Shown here piece by piece: positions 1-8,397 of a DNA stretch of 64,000 bases (position 1 is its first letter; each line of letters starts with the position of its first letter). Source of the stretch: UBA7803 sp041690675. GTDB lineage: Bacteria > Pseudomonadota > Gammaproteobacteria > Pseudomonadales > Azotimanducaceae. The notes beneath the pieces are model-generated. The model did no database searches, was not told the DNA's origin, and was given only the letters and a program-made list of their open reading frames with translations. Both the position numbers and the translations under genes were made by a program. The stretch is from positions 1 to 64,000 of the forward strand of contig JAWLGU010000011.1 in the NCBI GenBank assembly GCA_041690675.1, in the 5' to 3' direction.

Positions 1-1212
1 TGGATGCACGAGGACGACCCGTCGCCGCTGGCACCCGTCATCCATCACGCGCGGCTCGATGCGCTGCCGGATATGGAGTACCTGGGCATGCCGGCCGACG
101 AGGTGACTGTCGGCGAGGTGCTGCAGGAGGCGGGCTACTACACGGCGCACATCGGCAAGTGGCATCTCGGCTCGGTGAACGGCATGCGCCCGGAGAATCA
201 GGGCTTCCACAACAGCCTCTATATGGCCGGGATGTCCTACCTTCCCGAAGATTCCCCCGATGTGGTGAACGCCCGACTGCCCTTCGACCCCATCGACCGG
301 ATGGTCTGGGCGTCGACCCGCTATGCGGCCCAGTTCGACGGTGGTCACAGCTTCGAGCCCCGGGGCTACCTCACCGATTACTACACGGAGGAGGCGATCC
401 GGGTCATCGAGCGCAACCGCAACCGGCCCTTTCTGCTGTACCTGGCCCACTGGGGGATTCACAACCCGCTGCAGGCGAAGCGGGACGATTACGAGGCACT
501 CGCGCACATTGCGGATCATCGCCTGCGCGTGTACTCCGCGATGATATCGGCGCTCGATCGGGGAGTGGGCCGGGTGCTCGGGGCCCTGGAGCGCCATGGG
601 CTCGCAGAGAACACCCTGGTGATCTTCACCAGCGACAACGGTGGGGCCGGCTATCTGGGCCTGCCCCACGTCAATCGGCCCTACCGCGGCTGGAAGCTCA
701 CGCACTTCGAAGGCGGTACCCACGTGCCGTTCTTCGCCCGATGGCCAGCGCGGATCGCGCCGGGCTCGCGGGTCGAGGCGCCGGTGAGCCACATCGACCT
801 CCTGCCCACGATAGTTGCCGCGGCCGGTGCGCGTCTTCCCGATGATCGGCACATCGACGGCGTCGACCTGTTGCCCTACGTGCGGGGCGAGGTGGAGGGG
901 GTTCCCCACGAGACGCTGTTCTGGCGCCAGGGCTATCAGCAGGCGGTGCTGCACCGGGGCTGGAAGCTCATCACCTCCGAGCGCCCGGCCCGGGACTGGC
1001 TGTTCCACCTGAGCGCAGATCCCACCGAGCGGCACGACCTCGCCGCCGTAGATCCGCAACGGGTGGCCGCGCTGAAGGCCTTGCTCGCACGGCACAACGC
1101 GCAGCAGGCCGAGCCGTCGTGGCCGAGCGTGGTGGAGGGACCGGTGCTGATCGACAAGACCGGCGCCGAACCGTACCAGAGCGGCGACGAGTACGCCTAC
1201 TGGCCCAACTGA
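1..1212 (+). CDS. Sulfatase (arylsulfatase family), 5' end cut off by the window
   Basis: The reading frame is open from base 1 and stops at 1212, so the start lies upstream. The visible part has the sulfatase signature GYYTAHIGKWHLG near its beginning, a second conserved block PFLLYLAHWGIHNPLQ and the metal/active-site segment FTSDNGGAGY. The C-terminal subdomain with a GWKLI strand is also present. The formylglycine motif CxPxR, which carries the catalytic residue in this family, would lie upstream and cannot be seen. The family hydrolyses sulfate esters, usually in the periplasm; the substrate cannot be told here. The next gene begins 29 bases downstream on the same strand. Confidence 0.9.
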   Translation, partial: WMHEDDPSPLAPVIHHARLDALPDMEYLGMPADEVTVGEVLQEAGYYTAHIGKWHLGSVNGMRPENQGFHNSLYMAGMSYLPEDSPDVVNARLPFDPIDRMVWASTRYAAQFDGGHSFEPRGYLTDYYTEEAIRVIERNRNRPFLLYLAHWGIHNPLQAKRDDYEALAHIADHRLRVYSAMISALDRGVGRVLGALERHGLAENTLVIFTSDNGGAGYLGLPHVNRPYRGWKLTHFEGGTHVPFFARWPARIAPGSRVEAPVSHIDLLPTIVAAAGARLPDDRHIDGVDLLPYVRGEVEGVPHETLFWRQGYQQAVLHRGWKLITSERPARDWLFHLSADPTERHDLAAVDPQRVAALKALLARHNAQQAEPSWPSVVEGPVLIDKTGAEPYQSGDEYAYWPN

Positions 1213-1241
1213 AACCGGCTGAGGCCGGAAGGAGTCTGATC

Positions 1242-2279
1242 GTGTCCATTCCCCTGCCGTTGCGACTCATGGGCGCCCCCGGGTCGCCCTACACGCGCAA
1301 GATGCTGGCCCTGCTGCGCTACCGGCGGTTGGGCTACCAGCTGCTGATCGGCGATCAGAGCACCGGGCTGGGCCTGCCGCGGCCGAAGGTGGCGCTGCTC
1401 CCCACCTTCTACCTGCCGAACGCGGCCGGCGAGCAGGAGGCGGTGGTGGATTCCACACCGTTGATCCGCCGCTTCGAGGCGGCCTTCGATGGCCGGTCGG
1501 TGATTCCGCCGGACCCCGTCCTCGGTTTTCTCAACGACCTGCTCGAGGACTACGCCGACGAGTGGCTCACCAAGCCCATGTTCCATTACCGCTGGCGCTA
1601 CCCCGCAGACATCGAACAGGCCGCCACGATCCTGCCGATGTGGCGGGACATCTCCGGGGCGCCGGAGGCGCTGGACCGGCGCAAGGCCTACATCGCGGAG
1701 CGGCAGATCTCGCGGCTTTACGTGGTGGGCTCCAACGATACGACCGCCCCCGTCATCGAAACGAGTTATCGGCGTTTCCTCGCGATCTTCGACTCGCTGC
1801 TGCAACGTCATCCGTTCCTGTTCGGCAGCCGGCCGAGCTCAGCCGACTTCGCCCTGTACGGTCAGCTGACACAGCTCGCCCGCTTCGATCCCACGCCGTC
1901 GGAAATCTGCCTGCGCGAGGCCCCGCGGGTCTACGCCTGGACGGACCTGGTGGACGACCTTTCGGGTGCCGAGGCGACCGAGGACGCTTGGATGACCCGC
2001 AGCGCCGCGGCCGAATCCCTGCGGGATCTGCTCTGCGAGGTGGGGCGGGTCTACGCACCCGCGATGCTGGCGAACGCGCGCGCCCACGCAACCGGCGAGA
2101 AGACGTTCGAGACCGCCATCGACGGCCGGCCGTGGGTTCAGCCTACGTTTCCGTACCAGGCCAAATGCCTGGCGTGGCTGCGCGAGGCATTTGCGGCGTT
2201 GCGCGAGGGCGATGCCCGTGCGCTGCGCGGTTACCTCGACGGCACGGGCTGCGAACTCCTGCTCGAGGCGCCGAGGTGA
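1242..2279 (+). CDS. Glutathione S-transferase-like protein
   Basis: A 345-residue protein with an N-terminal thioredoxin-fold segment (LMGAPGSPYTRKMLALLRY) and a helical C-terminal half containing HPFLFGSRPSSADFALYGQL, the usual GST C-domain pattern. I chose the GTG at 1242 because AGGAG sits about 7 bases upstream; an internal ATG at 1269 is the alternative. The protein is longer than a standard GST (about 200-230 residues), with an extended helical tail. No substrate is evident. Its stop codon overlaps the GTG start of the next gene, indicating translational coupling. Confidence 0.8.
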   Translation: MSIPLPLRLMGAPGSPYTRKMLALLRYRRLGYQLLIGDQSTGLGLPRPKVALLPTFYLPNAAGEQEAVVDSTPLIRRFEAAFDGRSVIPPDPVLGFLNDLLEDYADEWLTKPMFHYRWRYPADIEQAATILPMWRDISGAPEALDRRKAYIAERQISRLYVVGSNDTTAPVIETSYRRFLAIFDSLLQRHPFLFGSRPSSADFALYGQLTQLARFDPTPSEICLREAPRVYAWTDLVDDLSGAEATEDAWMTRSAAAESLRDLLCEVGRVYAPAMLANARAHATGEKTFETAIDGRPWVQPTFPYQAKCLAWLREAFAALREGDARALRGYLDGTGCELLLEAPR

Positions 2280-2968
2280 GCCGGCGTGCTCGCAGGGTGC
2301 TGTGGCTTGCGCCAACCTTGCTCTATCTGCTGTTCTGGGTGTGGTACACCCCCTTCGGCGGCCCCCTGACGACCACCGAGATCGAGGGCTTCGCTGCAGC
2401 CATGGAGGCAGCCGGGGGCAGGCCCGAGCGCCTCGCGCATTTCCGCCGGTTCTTCGCAGAGGATGACGGCAGAGCGTTCGTGATGGTCAATGTGCTCGAG
2501 GCGGCGGAGAACCCGCGGACGTTGCCGGCCACCGGGCCGGGTGCGACTGCCGAAGCGCTCATGGGCCACTACATGGCCCACATGTTTCCGGCATTGCTCT
2601 CGCGAGCGTGCCACCCCGTGTTCGTGGGCGCGGCGGTGTTCGACAGTCTCGATCTGGCCGGTATCGAGGGCGCGGACACCTGGAGCAGGGCGGCCCTGAT
2701 GCGCTACCGCAGCCGCCGCGACCTGCTGGAAATTCTGCTCGATCCGGCGACCGGCGAACGGCACCAGTACAAGCTGGCGGCGCTGGACAAGACCGTCGCC
2801 TTTCCCGTGGTGCCTCAGCTCTCGCTCGGCGATCTGCGGCTCGTGCTGGGGCTGGTGTTTCTGGCCGCGACGGCCCTCATCGATGCCTTGGTACGACGAT
2901 CGACCTGGTGTGGGGATCGGGCAGGTGGTCGCCGAGCGAAAGCAGGTCGAATTTGTCCAAACCGGTGA
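2276..2968 (+). CDS. Membrane-anchored DUF1330-like protein
   Basis: A 230-residue protein starting at a GTG that overlaps the GST stop codon. It has a hydrophobic segment at residues 8-24 (LWLAPTLLYLLFWVWY) and another near residues 195-213 (LVLGLVFLAATALIDALV). Between them the segments FVMVNVLEA, VFVGAAVF and RYRSRRDLLEILLDP resemble the dimeric alpha/beta-barrel DUF1330 fold (typically MVNLLKF and RYPSR). That resemblance is my reading of the motifs and is tentative. The function is unknown; the overlap with the GST-like gene suggests joint expression. Confidence 0.6.
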   Translation: MSRRARRVLWLAPTLLYLLFWVWYTPFGGPLTTTEIEGFAAAMEAAGGRPERLAHFRRFFAEDDGRAFVMVNVLEAAENPRTLPATGPGATAEALMGHYMAHMFPALLSRACHPVFVGAAVFDSLDLAGIEGADTWSRAALMRYRSRRDLLEILLDPATGERHQYKLAALDKTVAFPVVPQLSLGDLRLVLGLVFLAATALIDALVRRSTWCGDRAGGRRAKAGRICPNR

Positions 2969-2985
2969 CTCCGGTGGTAGTCTAC

Positions 2986-3024
2986 GGTCAAGGGCATTGA
3001 CTCAAGGGTCAATCGGCGTTGACC
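2986..3024. promoter_or_regulatory. Nested dyad, candidate MarR operator
   Basis: The segment ATTGACTCAAGGGTCAAT (2996-3013) has perfect 6-bp arms. It is enclosed by an outer pair, GGTCAA at 2986-2991 and TTGACC at 3019-3024, with nearly the same centre. The dyad lies just upstream of the VOC gene start at 3058, and a MarR regulator follows that gene, so autoregulation is a reasonable inference. Confidence 0.5.
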
Positions 3025-3057
3025 GTGAGTCGAGGCATCACCAGGAGGGAAACGGCA

Positions 3058-3642
3058 ATGGCGGAGCAGAGCATCGAGTATCAGGGACTGCACCATCTGG
3101 CGCTGGTATCCAGCGACATGGCGCGAACGGTGGAGTTCTACACCAACGTGCTGGGCATGAAGCTGAAGAAGGGGTTCGATCTCGACCACGGCTACGGCCA
3201 GCATTTCTTCTTCGACATGGGAGGCGGCAACGAGCTGGCGTTCTTCTGGTTCCGCGACGCTGCCCCGCGCCAGTCCGGAGTCAGTGGTCCCGGCAACCTG
3301 GTGGGACGCACGCCCGGCAACATCTCGTCGTCCCACGGATCCATGAATCACGTGGCGTTCAGCATCGCCGCGGACAAGATCGACGCGTACCGCGAGCTGC
3401 TGGTCTCGCGGGGCGTCGACTGCACCCCGGTGGTGAACCACGACGACGTGGTCACCGGCACCGACTCGCGCACCAGCGATGCGGTCACGGACAAGACCTG
3501 GCTGCGCTCCTTCTACTTCTTCGATCCGGACGGCATCATGCTGGAGTTCTGCGCCACCGTGGGGCAGGGCGCGCCGAGCGTGGATCTGCCCGTGGACGCA
3601 CGAGGCATCAAAGCCGACGGCCAGCCGATCACGGGAGCTTGA
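3058..3642 (+). CDS. VOC-family (glyoxalase/extradiol dioxygenase-like) enzyme
   Basis: A 194-residue protein with the vicinal-oxygen-chelate pattern: HHLALVSSDMARTVEFY at the N-terminus, MNHVAFSI in the middle and FDPDGIMLEFC near the end. These supply the usual His, His and Glu metal ligands. The ATG at 3058 is preceded by CAGGAGGG at good spacing. VOC enzymes act on small aromatic or carbonyl substrates; which one is unknown. The stop codon overlaps the start of a MarR regulator (TGATG), suggesting a small ligand-responsive operon for breakdown of an aromatic or xenobiotic compound. Confidence 0.85.
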   Translation: MAEQSIEYQGLHHLALVSSDMARTVEFYTNVLGMKLKKGFDLDHGYGQHFFFDMGGGNELAFFWFRDAAPRQSGVSGPGNLVGRTPGNISSSHGSMNHVAFSIAADKIDAYRELLVSRGVDCTPVVNHDDVVTGTDSRTSDAVTDKTWLRSFYFFDPDGIMLEFCATVGQGAPSVDLPVDARGIKADGQPITGA

Positions 3643-4121
3643 TGTCCCGGCCGGACCCGGCGACCCGGCGGCACGCTGCCGCGCCCGAGGAGGGCGAGCG
3701 CGTGCTGCTGGGCAAGTTGATCCGCGCGTTCTACTGGCTGGACGACGGCCTGCAGGCGCACATGCGCCGTCACGCGGGATTCTCGCTGCCCCGGGCGCAG
3801 TCGATGATCATGGTGTCCCTGAGTCGCGGAGCCACCCGTCAGTCCGATCTGGCGCGGCACCTGCGTGTCAGCAAGCAGGCGATCCAGCAGACGCTTCGGC
3901 CCATGGTGGAGAAGGGACTGGTCAGCATCGATCCGGATCCGGAGAACCGGCGCCAGCGCCTGGTTCGCATGACGCCGCAGGGCGAAGCCATGAGCGCGGT
4001 GGCGCGGTCCGGCCTCGAGGCGCTGGAGCGGGAGCTGGCTGCGCGGATCGGCGGGAAGCGCCTGGAGGCCCTGCACGACGCCCTGGATGCGGATTGGGGT
4101 TCGCCGCCGGACGACGACTGA
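3642..4121 (+). CDS. MarR-family transcriptional regulator
   Basis: A 159-residue winged-helix protein. The recognition region RQSDLARHLRVSKQAIQQTL and the wing GLVSIDPDPENRRQRLVRMT are typical of MarR. The start overlaps the VOC stop codon, so the two are co-translated. MarR proteins are usually dimeric repressors released by small phenolic ligands. The nested dyad upstream of the VOC gene is a plausible binding site. Confidence 0.88.
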   Translation: MSRPDPATRRHAAAPEEGERVLLGKLIRAFYWLDDGLQAHMRRHAGFSLPRAQSMIMVSLSRGATRQSDLARHLRVSKQAIQQTLRPMVEKGLVSIDPDPENRRQRLVRMTPQGEAMSAVARSGLEALERELAARIGGKRLEALHDALDADWGSPPDDD

Positions 4122-4199
4122 CCGAAGCCCGCCGCGCGGTTCGGGCATCGCCCTTGCATGTGATTGGCCCTGGTCCACGTCCAAGAGAGGCTCGTCGGC

Positions 4200-5330
4200 A
4201 TGCACGAGGCGCGCTTCTACGAGAGGCGACCCGACGGGCGGGTGCTCTGCACGTTGTGTCCCCACGACTGTCTGATTCCGCAGGGTGGCCGCGGCGCGTG
4301 CGCCGTCCGCTACAACGAGTCCGGCACGCTGTACACGCTGGTGTACGACAAGGTGGTGGCACGAACCATCGAGCCGGTGGAGAAGAAGCCTTTTTTCCAC
4401 TTCTATCCGGGCTCGCATGCGTACTCGGTCGCCACGGTGGGCTGTAACCTCCGCTGCACCTTCTGCCAGAACTGGGAAATCTCCCAGTGGCCGAAGGATC
4501 ACCTGCCCAAACGGATCGAGGCGGGGGAGGAGCGGCCGCAGCCACTGGTCTGCCCGCAGCTCGCGCGCCTGGACCGATCGATCCCGGGCGAGGCGGTCAC
4601 CCCCCGTGAGCTGGTGGACGCGGCCGAGCGCGCCGGCTGCACGTCCGTCGCCTACACCTACACCGAGCCCACCATCTTCTACGAGCTGGCCTACGACACC
4701 GCGAAACTGGCCCGGGAACGGGGGTTGAAGAACCTGTTCGTGAGCAACGGCTTCATCAGCGAGGCGCCGCTGCGGCAGGTGGCCGAGGTGCTGGACGGCG
4801 TGAACGTAGACCTGAAGTTCTTTCAGGACGCGAGCTATCGGCGCATCAGCCGGGCGCGGCTGGCGCCCGTGCTCGAGGCCATCCAACGATACCGGGAGCT
4901 CGGAGTCTGGGTCGAGGTCACCACCCTCATCATTCCCGGCGTGAATGACTCGGATGAGGAGCTGAGCCGGATCGCCTCGTTCCTCGTCGCCGTGGACCCG
5001 GTCATACCCTGGCATCTTTCCCAGTACTACCCGGCCTACCGAATGCGCGATCACCCGCCGACGCCGGTGGCGACGTTGCGGCGCGCCCGCGAGATCGGCC
5101 GCGAGAACGGGCTGCGGTACGTGTACGAAGGCAACGTGCCCGGCGAGCAGGGTGAGAATACGTACTGCTGGAACTGCCAGACGCTGCTGATCGACCGGAT
5201 CGGCCTGCACATTCGCTGGAATCGCGTGCGCGGCGATGCCGACGGCGGCGGCCACTGCCCCGACTGCAACGCCGCCGTCGACGGGGTCGGGATGAGCGCC
5301 GGGATCACCGGAAGCAGCGTTCCGCCATAG
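4200..5330 (+). CDS. amrS: AmmeMemoRadiSam-type radical SAM enzyme
   Basis: A 376-residue radical SAM protein. The cluster motif CNLRCTFC (CxxxCxxC) follows an N-terminal cysteine block CTLCPHDC, a layout typical of the AmrS / pyruvate-formate-lyase-activase-like family. C-terminal cysteines (YCWNC and HCPDC) could form a small zinc or auxiliary site. The ATG at 4200 was chosen because homologues begin near MHEARFYE; an upstream in-frame start at 4164 is possible. The usual partners, Memo and AMMECR1, are not in this window. It lies 27 bases before dnaK and probably shares its transcript. The physiological reaction is not established. Confidence 0.88.
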   Translation: MHEARFYERRPDGRVLCTLCPHDCLIPQGGRGACAVRYNESGTLYTLVYDKVVARTIEPVEKKPFFHFYPGSHAYSVATVGCNLRCTFCQNWEISQWPKDHLPKRIEAGEERPQPLVCPQLARLDRSIPGEAVTPRELVDAAERAGCTSVAYTYTEPTIFYELAYDTAKLARERGLKNLFVSNGFISEAPLRQVAEVLDGVNVDLKFFQDASYRRISRARLAPVLEAIQRYRELGVWVEVTTLIIPGVNDSDEELSRIASFLVAVDPVIPWHLSQYYPAYRMRDHPPTPVATLRRAREIGRENGLRYVYEGNVPGEQGENTYCWNCQTLLIDRIGLHIRWNRVRGDADGGGHCPDCNAAVDGVGMSAGITGSSVPP

Positions 5331-5357
5331 CTGTTACCGAGGACCATGGAGGGTCAG

Positions 5358-7235
5358 ATGGCCATCATAGGAATCGATCTGGGAACTTCCAATTCCGCCG
5401 CGGCGGTGCTGCAGGGTGGCCGGCCGGTGATCATCCCCAGCGCCGAGGGCATCAGCCTGGGCGGCAAGGCCTTTCCCAGTTACGTCGCCATCACTGCGGA
5501 CGGGCAGATGCTGGTGGGCGAGCCGGCCCGCCGTCAGGCCGCCGCCAACCCCGAGGGAACGGCCACCGCATTCAAGCGGAAGATGGGCACTCGGGAGCAG
5601 ATCCGCCTGCGGGAACGGACCTTCTCTCCCGAGCAGCTGTCGGCCTTCCTCCTGCAGAAGATCAAACGGGACGCCGAAGCCTATCTGGGCGAGGCGGTAG
5701 AGAACGCGGTGGTCACGGTTCCCGCCTATTTCGACGACAACCAACGCAGCGCCACTAAGGACGCCTGCCGCATCGCACGGCTTCAGGCGGAGCGGCTGGT
5801 GAACGAGCCGACCGCGGCGTCGCTGGCCTACGGTCTCGATCGTGCGGGCCAGGACCTGCGCATCGCTGTGCTCGATCTCGGCGGCGGTACCCTGGACGTC
5901 ACCATCATGGAATTCGGCAGGGGCGTGTTCCAGGTTAAGGCCACCAGTGGCGATACCCAGCTCGGCGGCACGGATATGGACCGGCGCCTGGTGGAGCATC
6001 TGGCCGGGGCCTTCCGCGCCGAGAGTGGCGTGGACGTGCTGGCGGACCGGACGGCCCGGGCGCGCCTGACCGAAGCTGCCGAGATCGCCAAGATCGAGCT
6101 CTCCAGCACCACGACCACGCGAGTGAGCCTGCCGTTTCTCGCTGCGAGGGAAGGCGAGCCGCTGCACTTGGACATGGAGCTGACGCGCACGGAGCTCGAG
6201 CGTCTGGTTCGGGACATGGTGGAGCGCTGCCGTGGCCCGGTTGAGCAGGCGCTGGCGGACGCCGGAATCGGACCCCGCGAGGTCGATCGGGTGATACTGG
6301 TGGGCGGGCCGACCCGCATGCCTATGGTGAGGCAGTTCTTTCAGGATATCTTCGGCCTGAGCCCCGAAACCGGCGTGGACCCCATGGAATGCGTCGCGAG
6401 CGGAGCGGCCATTCAGGCGGGCGTGCTGAGCGGCGAAGTGGGCGACATCGTGCTGGTGGACGTGACCCCGCTCACCCTCGGCATCGAGACCCTGGGCGGG
6501 GTCGCCACCACCCTGATCCCGCGGAACACGCCGATCCCGGTGAAGCACGGTGAGGTGTTCACCACGGCCGCGGATCTGCAGACCGCCGTGACCATTCACG
6601 TCTACCAGGGCGAGCGTCCCATGGCTGCCGACAACACCAGTCTCGGCGAGTTCACCCTGGACGGGCTGGCTCCGGCGCCGCGAGGTGTTCCCAAGGTGGA
6701 GGTGACCTTCGACATCGACGCCAGCGGCATCCTCGACGTCACCGCCCGCGACCAGGCCACCGGCAAGACCCGGTCCATCCGCATCACCGGTTCCACCCGG
6801 CTCAGCGAGGAAGACAAGCAGCGCATGGTCGCCGAGGCGGAGCGGTTCGCCGAGGCGGACAAGGCGCGCCGAGAGGCGGCCGAGCGATTGAACGCGGCGG
6901 ACGCCACCTGCTATCAGGCGGAGAAGATGCTGGCCGATTACTCGGACAGGCTCACCGACGAGATTCGCCGGCGGATCGAGAGCGCCCTCGCGGAGGCTCG
7001 GGCCGCCATCTCCGAGAGGAACGTCTCCCTCGCCGAGGAGCGCTCCGCGGCGCTGACGAGCCTGCTCAAGGAAGCGGGCACCATCATCTACGCCCAGGCG
7101 CCGGGGGCCGGCAACGTCTACCGCGAGACCCGGGCCCCCGGAATGGAGGAATCTCCTCGAGGGCCGCGCCCGACCGGGGCCGGACCCCGCGGCAAGGTGG
7201 TGGACGCGGAGTTCCGGGAGAGCGGCGGCGAGTGA
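5358..7235 (+). CDS. dnaK: Hsp70 chaperone DnaK
   Basis: A 625-residue Hsp70. The nucleotide-binding domain shows IIGIDLGTSNSAAAV, the phosphate-2 loop LDLGGGTLDVTIMEF and the adenosine motif VILVGGPTRMP. The linker and substrate-binding domain follow (DIVLVDVTPLTLGIETLGG), ending in a short tail with KVVDAEF. GGAGGG at 5348-5353 decides for the ATG at 5358 over the in-frame ATG at 5346, which lies over that site. It is coupled to dnaJ (3-base gap) and a Lon-like protease. The absence of grpE and the odd context suggest a second, specialised DnaK rather than the housekeeping copy, though the rest of the genome is not visible. Confidence 0.93.
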   Translation: MAIIGIDLGTSNSAAAVLQGGRPVIIPSAEGISLGGKAFPSYVAITADGQMLVGEPARRQAAANPEGTATAFKRKMGTREQIRLRERTFSPEQLSAFLLQKIKRDAEAYLGEAVENAVVTVPAYFDDNQRSATKDACRIARLQAERLVNEPTAASLAYGLDRAGQDLRIAVLDLGGGTLDVTIMEFGRGVFQVKATSGDTQLGGTDMDRRLVEHLAGAFRAESGVDVLADRTARARLTEAAEIAKIELSSTTTTRVSLPFLAAREGEPLHLDMELTRTELERLVRDMVERCRGPVEQALADAGIGPREVDRVILVGGPTRMPMVRQFFQDIFGLSPETGVDPMECVASGAAIQAGVLSGEVGDIVLVDVTPLTLGIETLGGVATTLIPRNTPIPVKHGEVFTTAADLQTAVTIHVYQGERPMAADNTSLGEFTLDGLAPAPRGVPKVEVTFDIDASGILDVTARDQATGKTRSIRITGSTRLSEEDKQRMVAEAERFAEADKARREAAERLNAADATCYQAEKMLADYSDRLTDEIRRRIESALAEARAAISERNVSLAEERSAALTSLLKEAGTIIYAQAPGAGNVYRETRAPGMEESPRGPRPTGAGPRGKVVDAEFRESGGE

Positions 7236-7238
7236 TCG

Positions 7239-8393
7239 ATGCCCCGGGCTGCGGCCGAAAACTACTATGAGGTGCTCGGCGTCGCCCGGGATGCGAACTC
7301 CGACGCCATTCGCGACGCCTTCCGCCAGCTCGCGTTGAAGTATCACCCGGATCACAACAAATCACCGGATGCGGAGCAGCGCTTCAAGGAGATCGCCGAG
7401 GCGTACGCCGTGCTGTCGGATCCGAAGAAGCGTGCCCAGTACGACGCGCAGGGGCGATCCGGCTTGGCCGACTTTTCGCCCGAAGACCTGCTCGCCGGGA
7501 TCGACTTCGGCGACATCTTCGGCGATGCCTTCGGTGACATGGCCGGATCCGGCATGGGGCCCGGCGGTCTGTTCGAGCGTCTGTTTCGTCGACGGGCCGG
7601 GGCGGAGACGAAGGGCCGCGACATGGAGGTGCTGCTGCGAGTGCCTCTGGAAACGATCGCCCGAGGGGGTCCAGCGACCGTGTCTCTAACGCGGACGATC
7701 GTCTGCCCCTCGTGCCACGGCACGGGAGCCCGGTCCGGAACGGGATCCCGGCCCTGCGAGGTTTGCGGTGGCACCGGTCAGAAGGTCGTCGTGCGGGAGG
7801 ACGAGGGCGTGCGTTTCCGCCACGTCACGACGTGTCCCGCCTGCGGTGGGACCGGGCGCGTGATCGACGAGCCCTGTCCGGTATGCGGCGGTAGGGGCAA
7901 GGTGGAGCGGGAGGAACGGCTGGAGGTTATCGTCCCGGCGGGGGCGGAGGAAGGCATGGCGCTGCGGATACCGGGGCACGGATCTCCGAGCCGCGATCCC
8001 CGGGGTACCCCGGGTGATCTCCTGGTGGTGATCCGCAGCGCGCCTGATGATCGCTTCGAGCGCTGGGGCGCGGATCTGTGGCGCGACGAGACGCTGGACG
8101 TGGCGGATGCAGCCTTGGGGACCCGATTATGGATTCCCACTATGGACGGCGAAGTGGAGGTGAGCGTACCGGCGGGAACTCAGCCCGAGCAGATACTGCG
8201 TGTACGGGGGAAAGGCTTACCCGTATTCGGCAGCGATCAGCGTGGTGACATGAACGTTCGTGTCCATGTTTCGATCCCGCGGGGGCTGAGCGATCTGGAA
8301 CGGGAGCTGTACCGGCAGCTCCGGGCTCTGAGGGCGGGCTCCCGGGAACACGGCGCCGGGCGCGGCCCGGGCGACAGCTCGGGCGGAGGGTAA
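7239..8393 (+). CDS. dnaJ: Hsp40 co-chaperone DnaJ
   Basis: A 384-residue type I J-protein. The J domain is at residues 5-70 with the HPD motif in YHPDHNK. A short Gly/Phe region follows, then four CxxCxGxG zinc-binding repeats (CPSCHGTG, CEVCGGTG, CPACGGTG, CPVCGGRG) and the C-terminal substrate-binding domains. It stimulates DnaK ATPase activity and delivers substrates. It starts 3 bases after dnaK and ends 4 bases before the Lon-like protease, so all three should be co-expressed. Confidence 0.94.
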   Translation: MPRAAAENYYEVLGVARDANSDAIRDAFRQLALKYHPDHNKSPDAEQRFKEIAEAYAVLSDPKKRAQYDAQGRSGLADFSPEDLLAGIDFGDIFGDAFGDMAGSGMGPGGLFERLFRRRAGAETKGRDMEVLLRVPLETIARGGPATVSLTRTIVCPSCHGTGARSGTGSRPCEVCGGTGQKVVVREDEGVRFRHVTTCPACGGTGRVIDEPCPVCGGRGKVEREERLEVIVPAGAEEGMALRIPGHGSPSRDPRGTPGDLLVVIRSAPDDRFERWGADLWRDETLDVADAALGTRLWIPTMDGEVEVSVPAGTQPEQILRVRGKGLPVFGSDQRGDMNVRVHVSIPRGLSDLERELYRQLRALRAGSREHGAGRGPGDSSGGG

Positions 8394-8397
8394 CTGC

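Noticed and set aside
4151..4180. Heat-shock (sigma-32) promoter before amrS-dnaK
   Set aside because: CCCTTGCA resembles a -35 box, but no CCCCAT-like -10 follows at the right distance.
3513..5255. A 580-codon open frame on the minus strand, and similar long antisense frames at 5334-7355, 14566-16014 and 20826-22529
   Set aside because: They lie opposite clearly recognisable genes and show only low-complexity Arg/Gly/His-rich sequence, as expected for the antisense of GC-rich codons.
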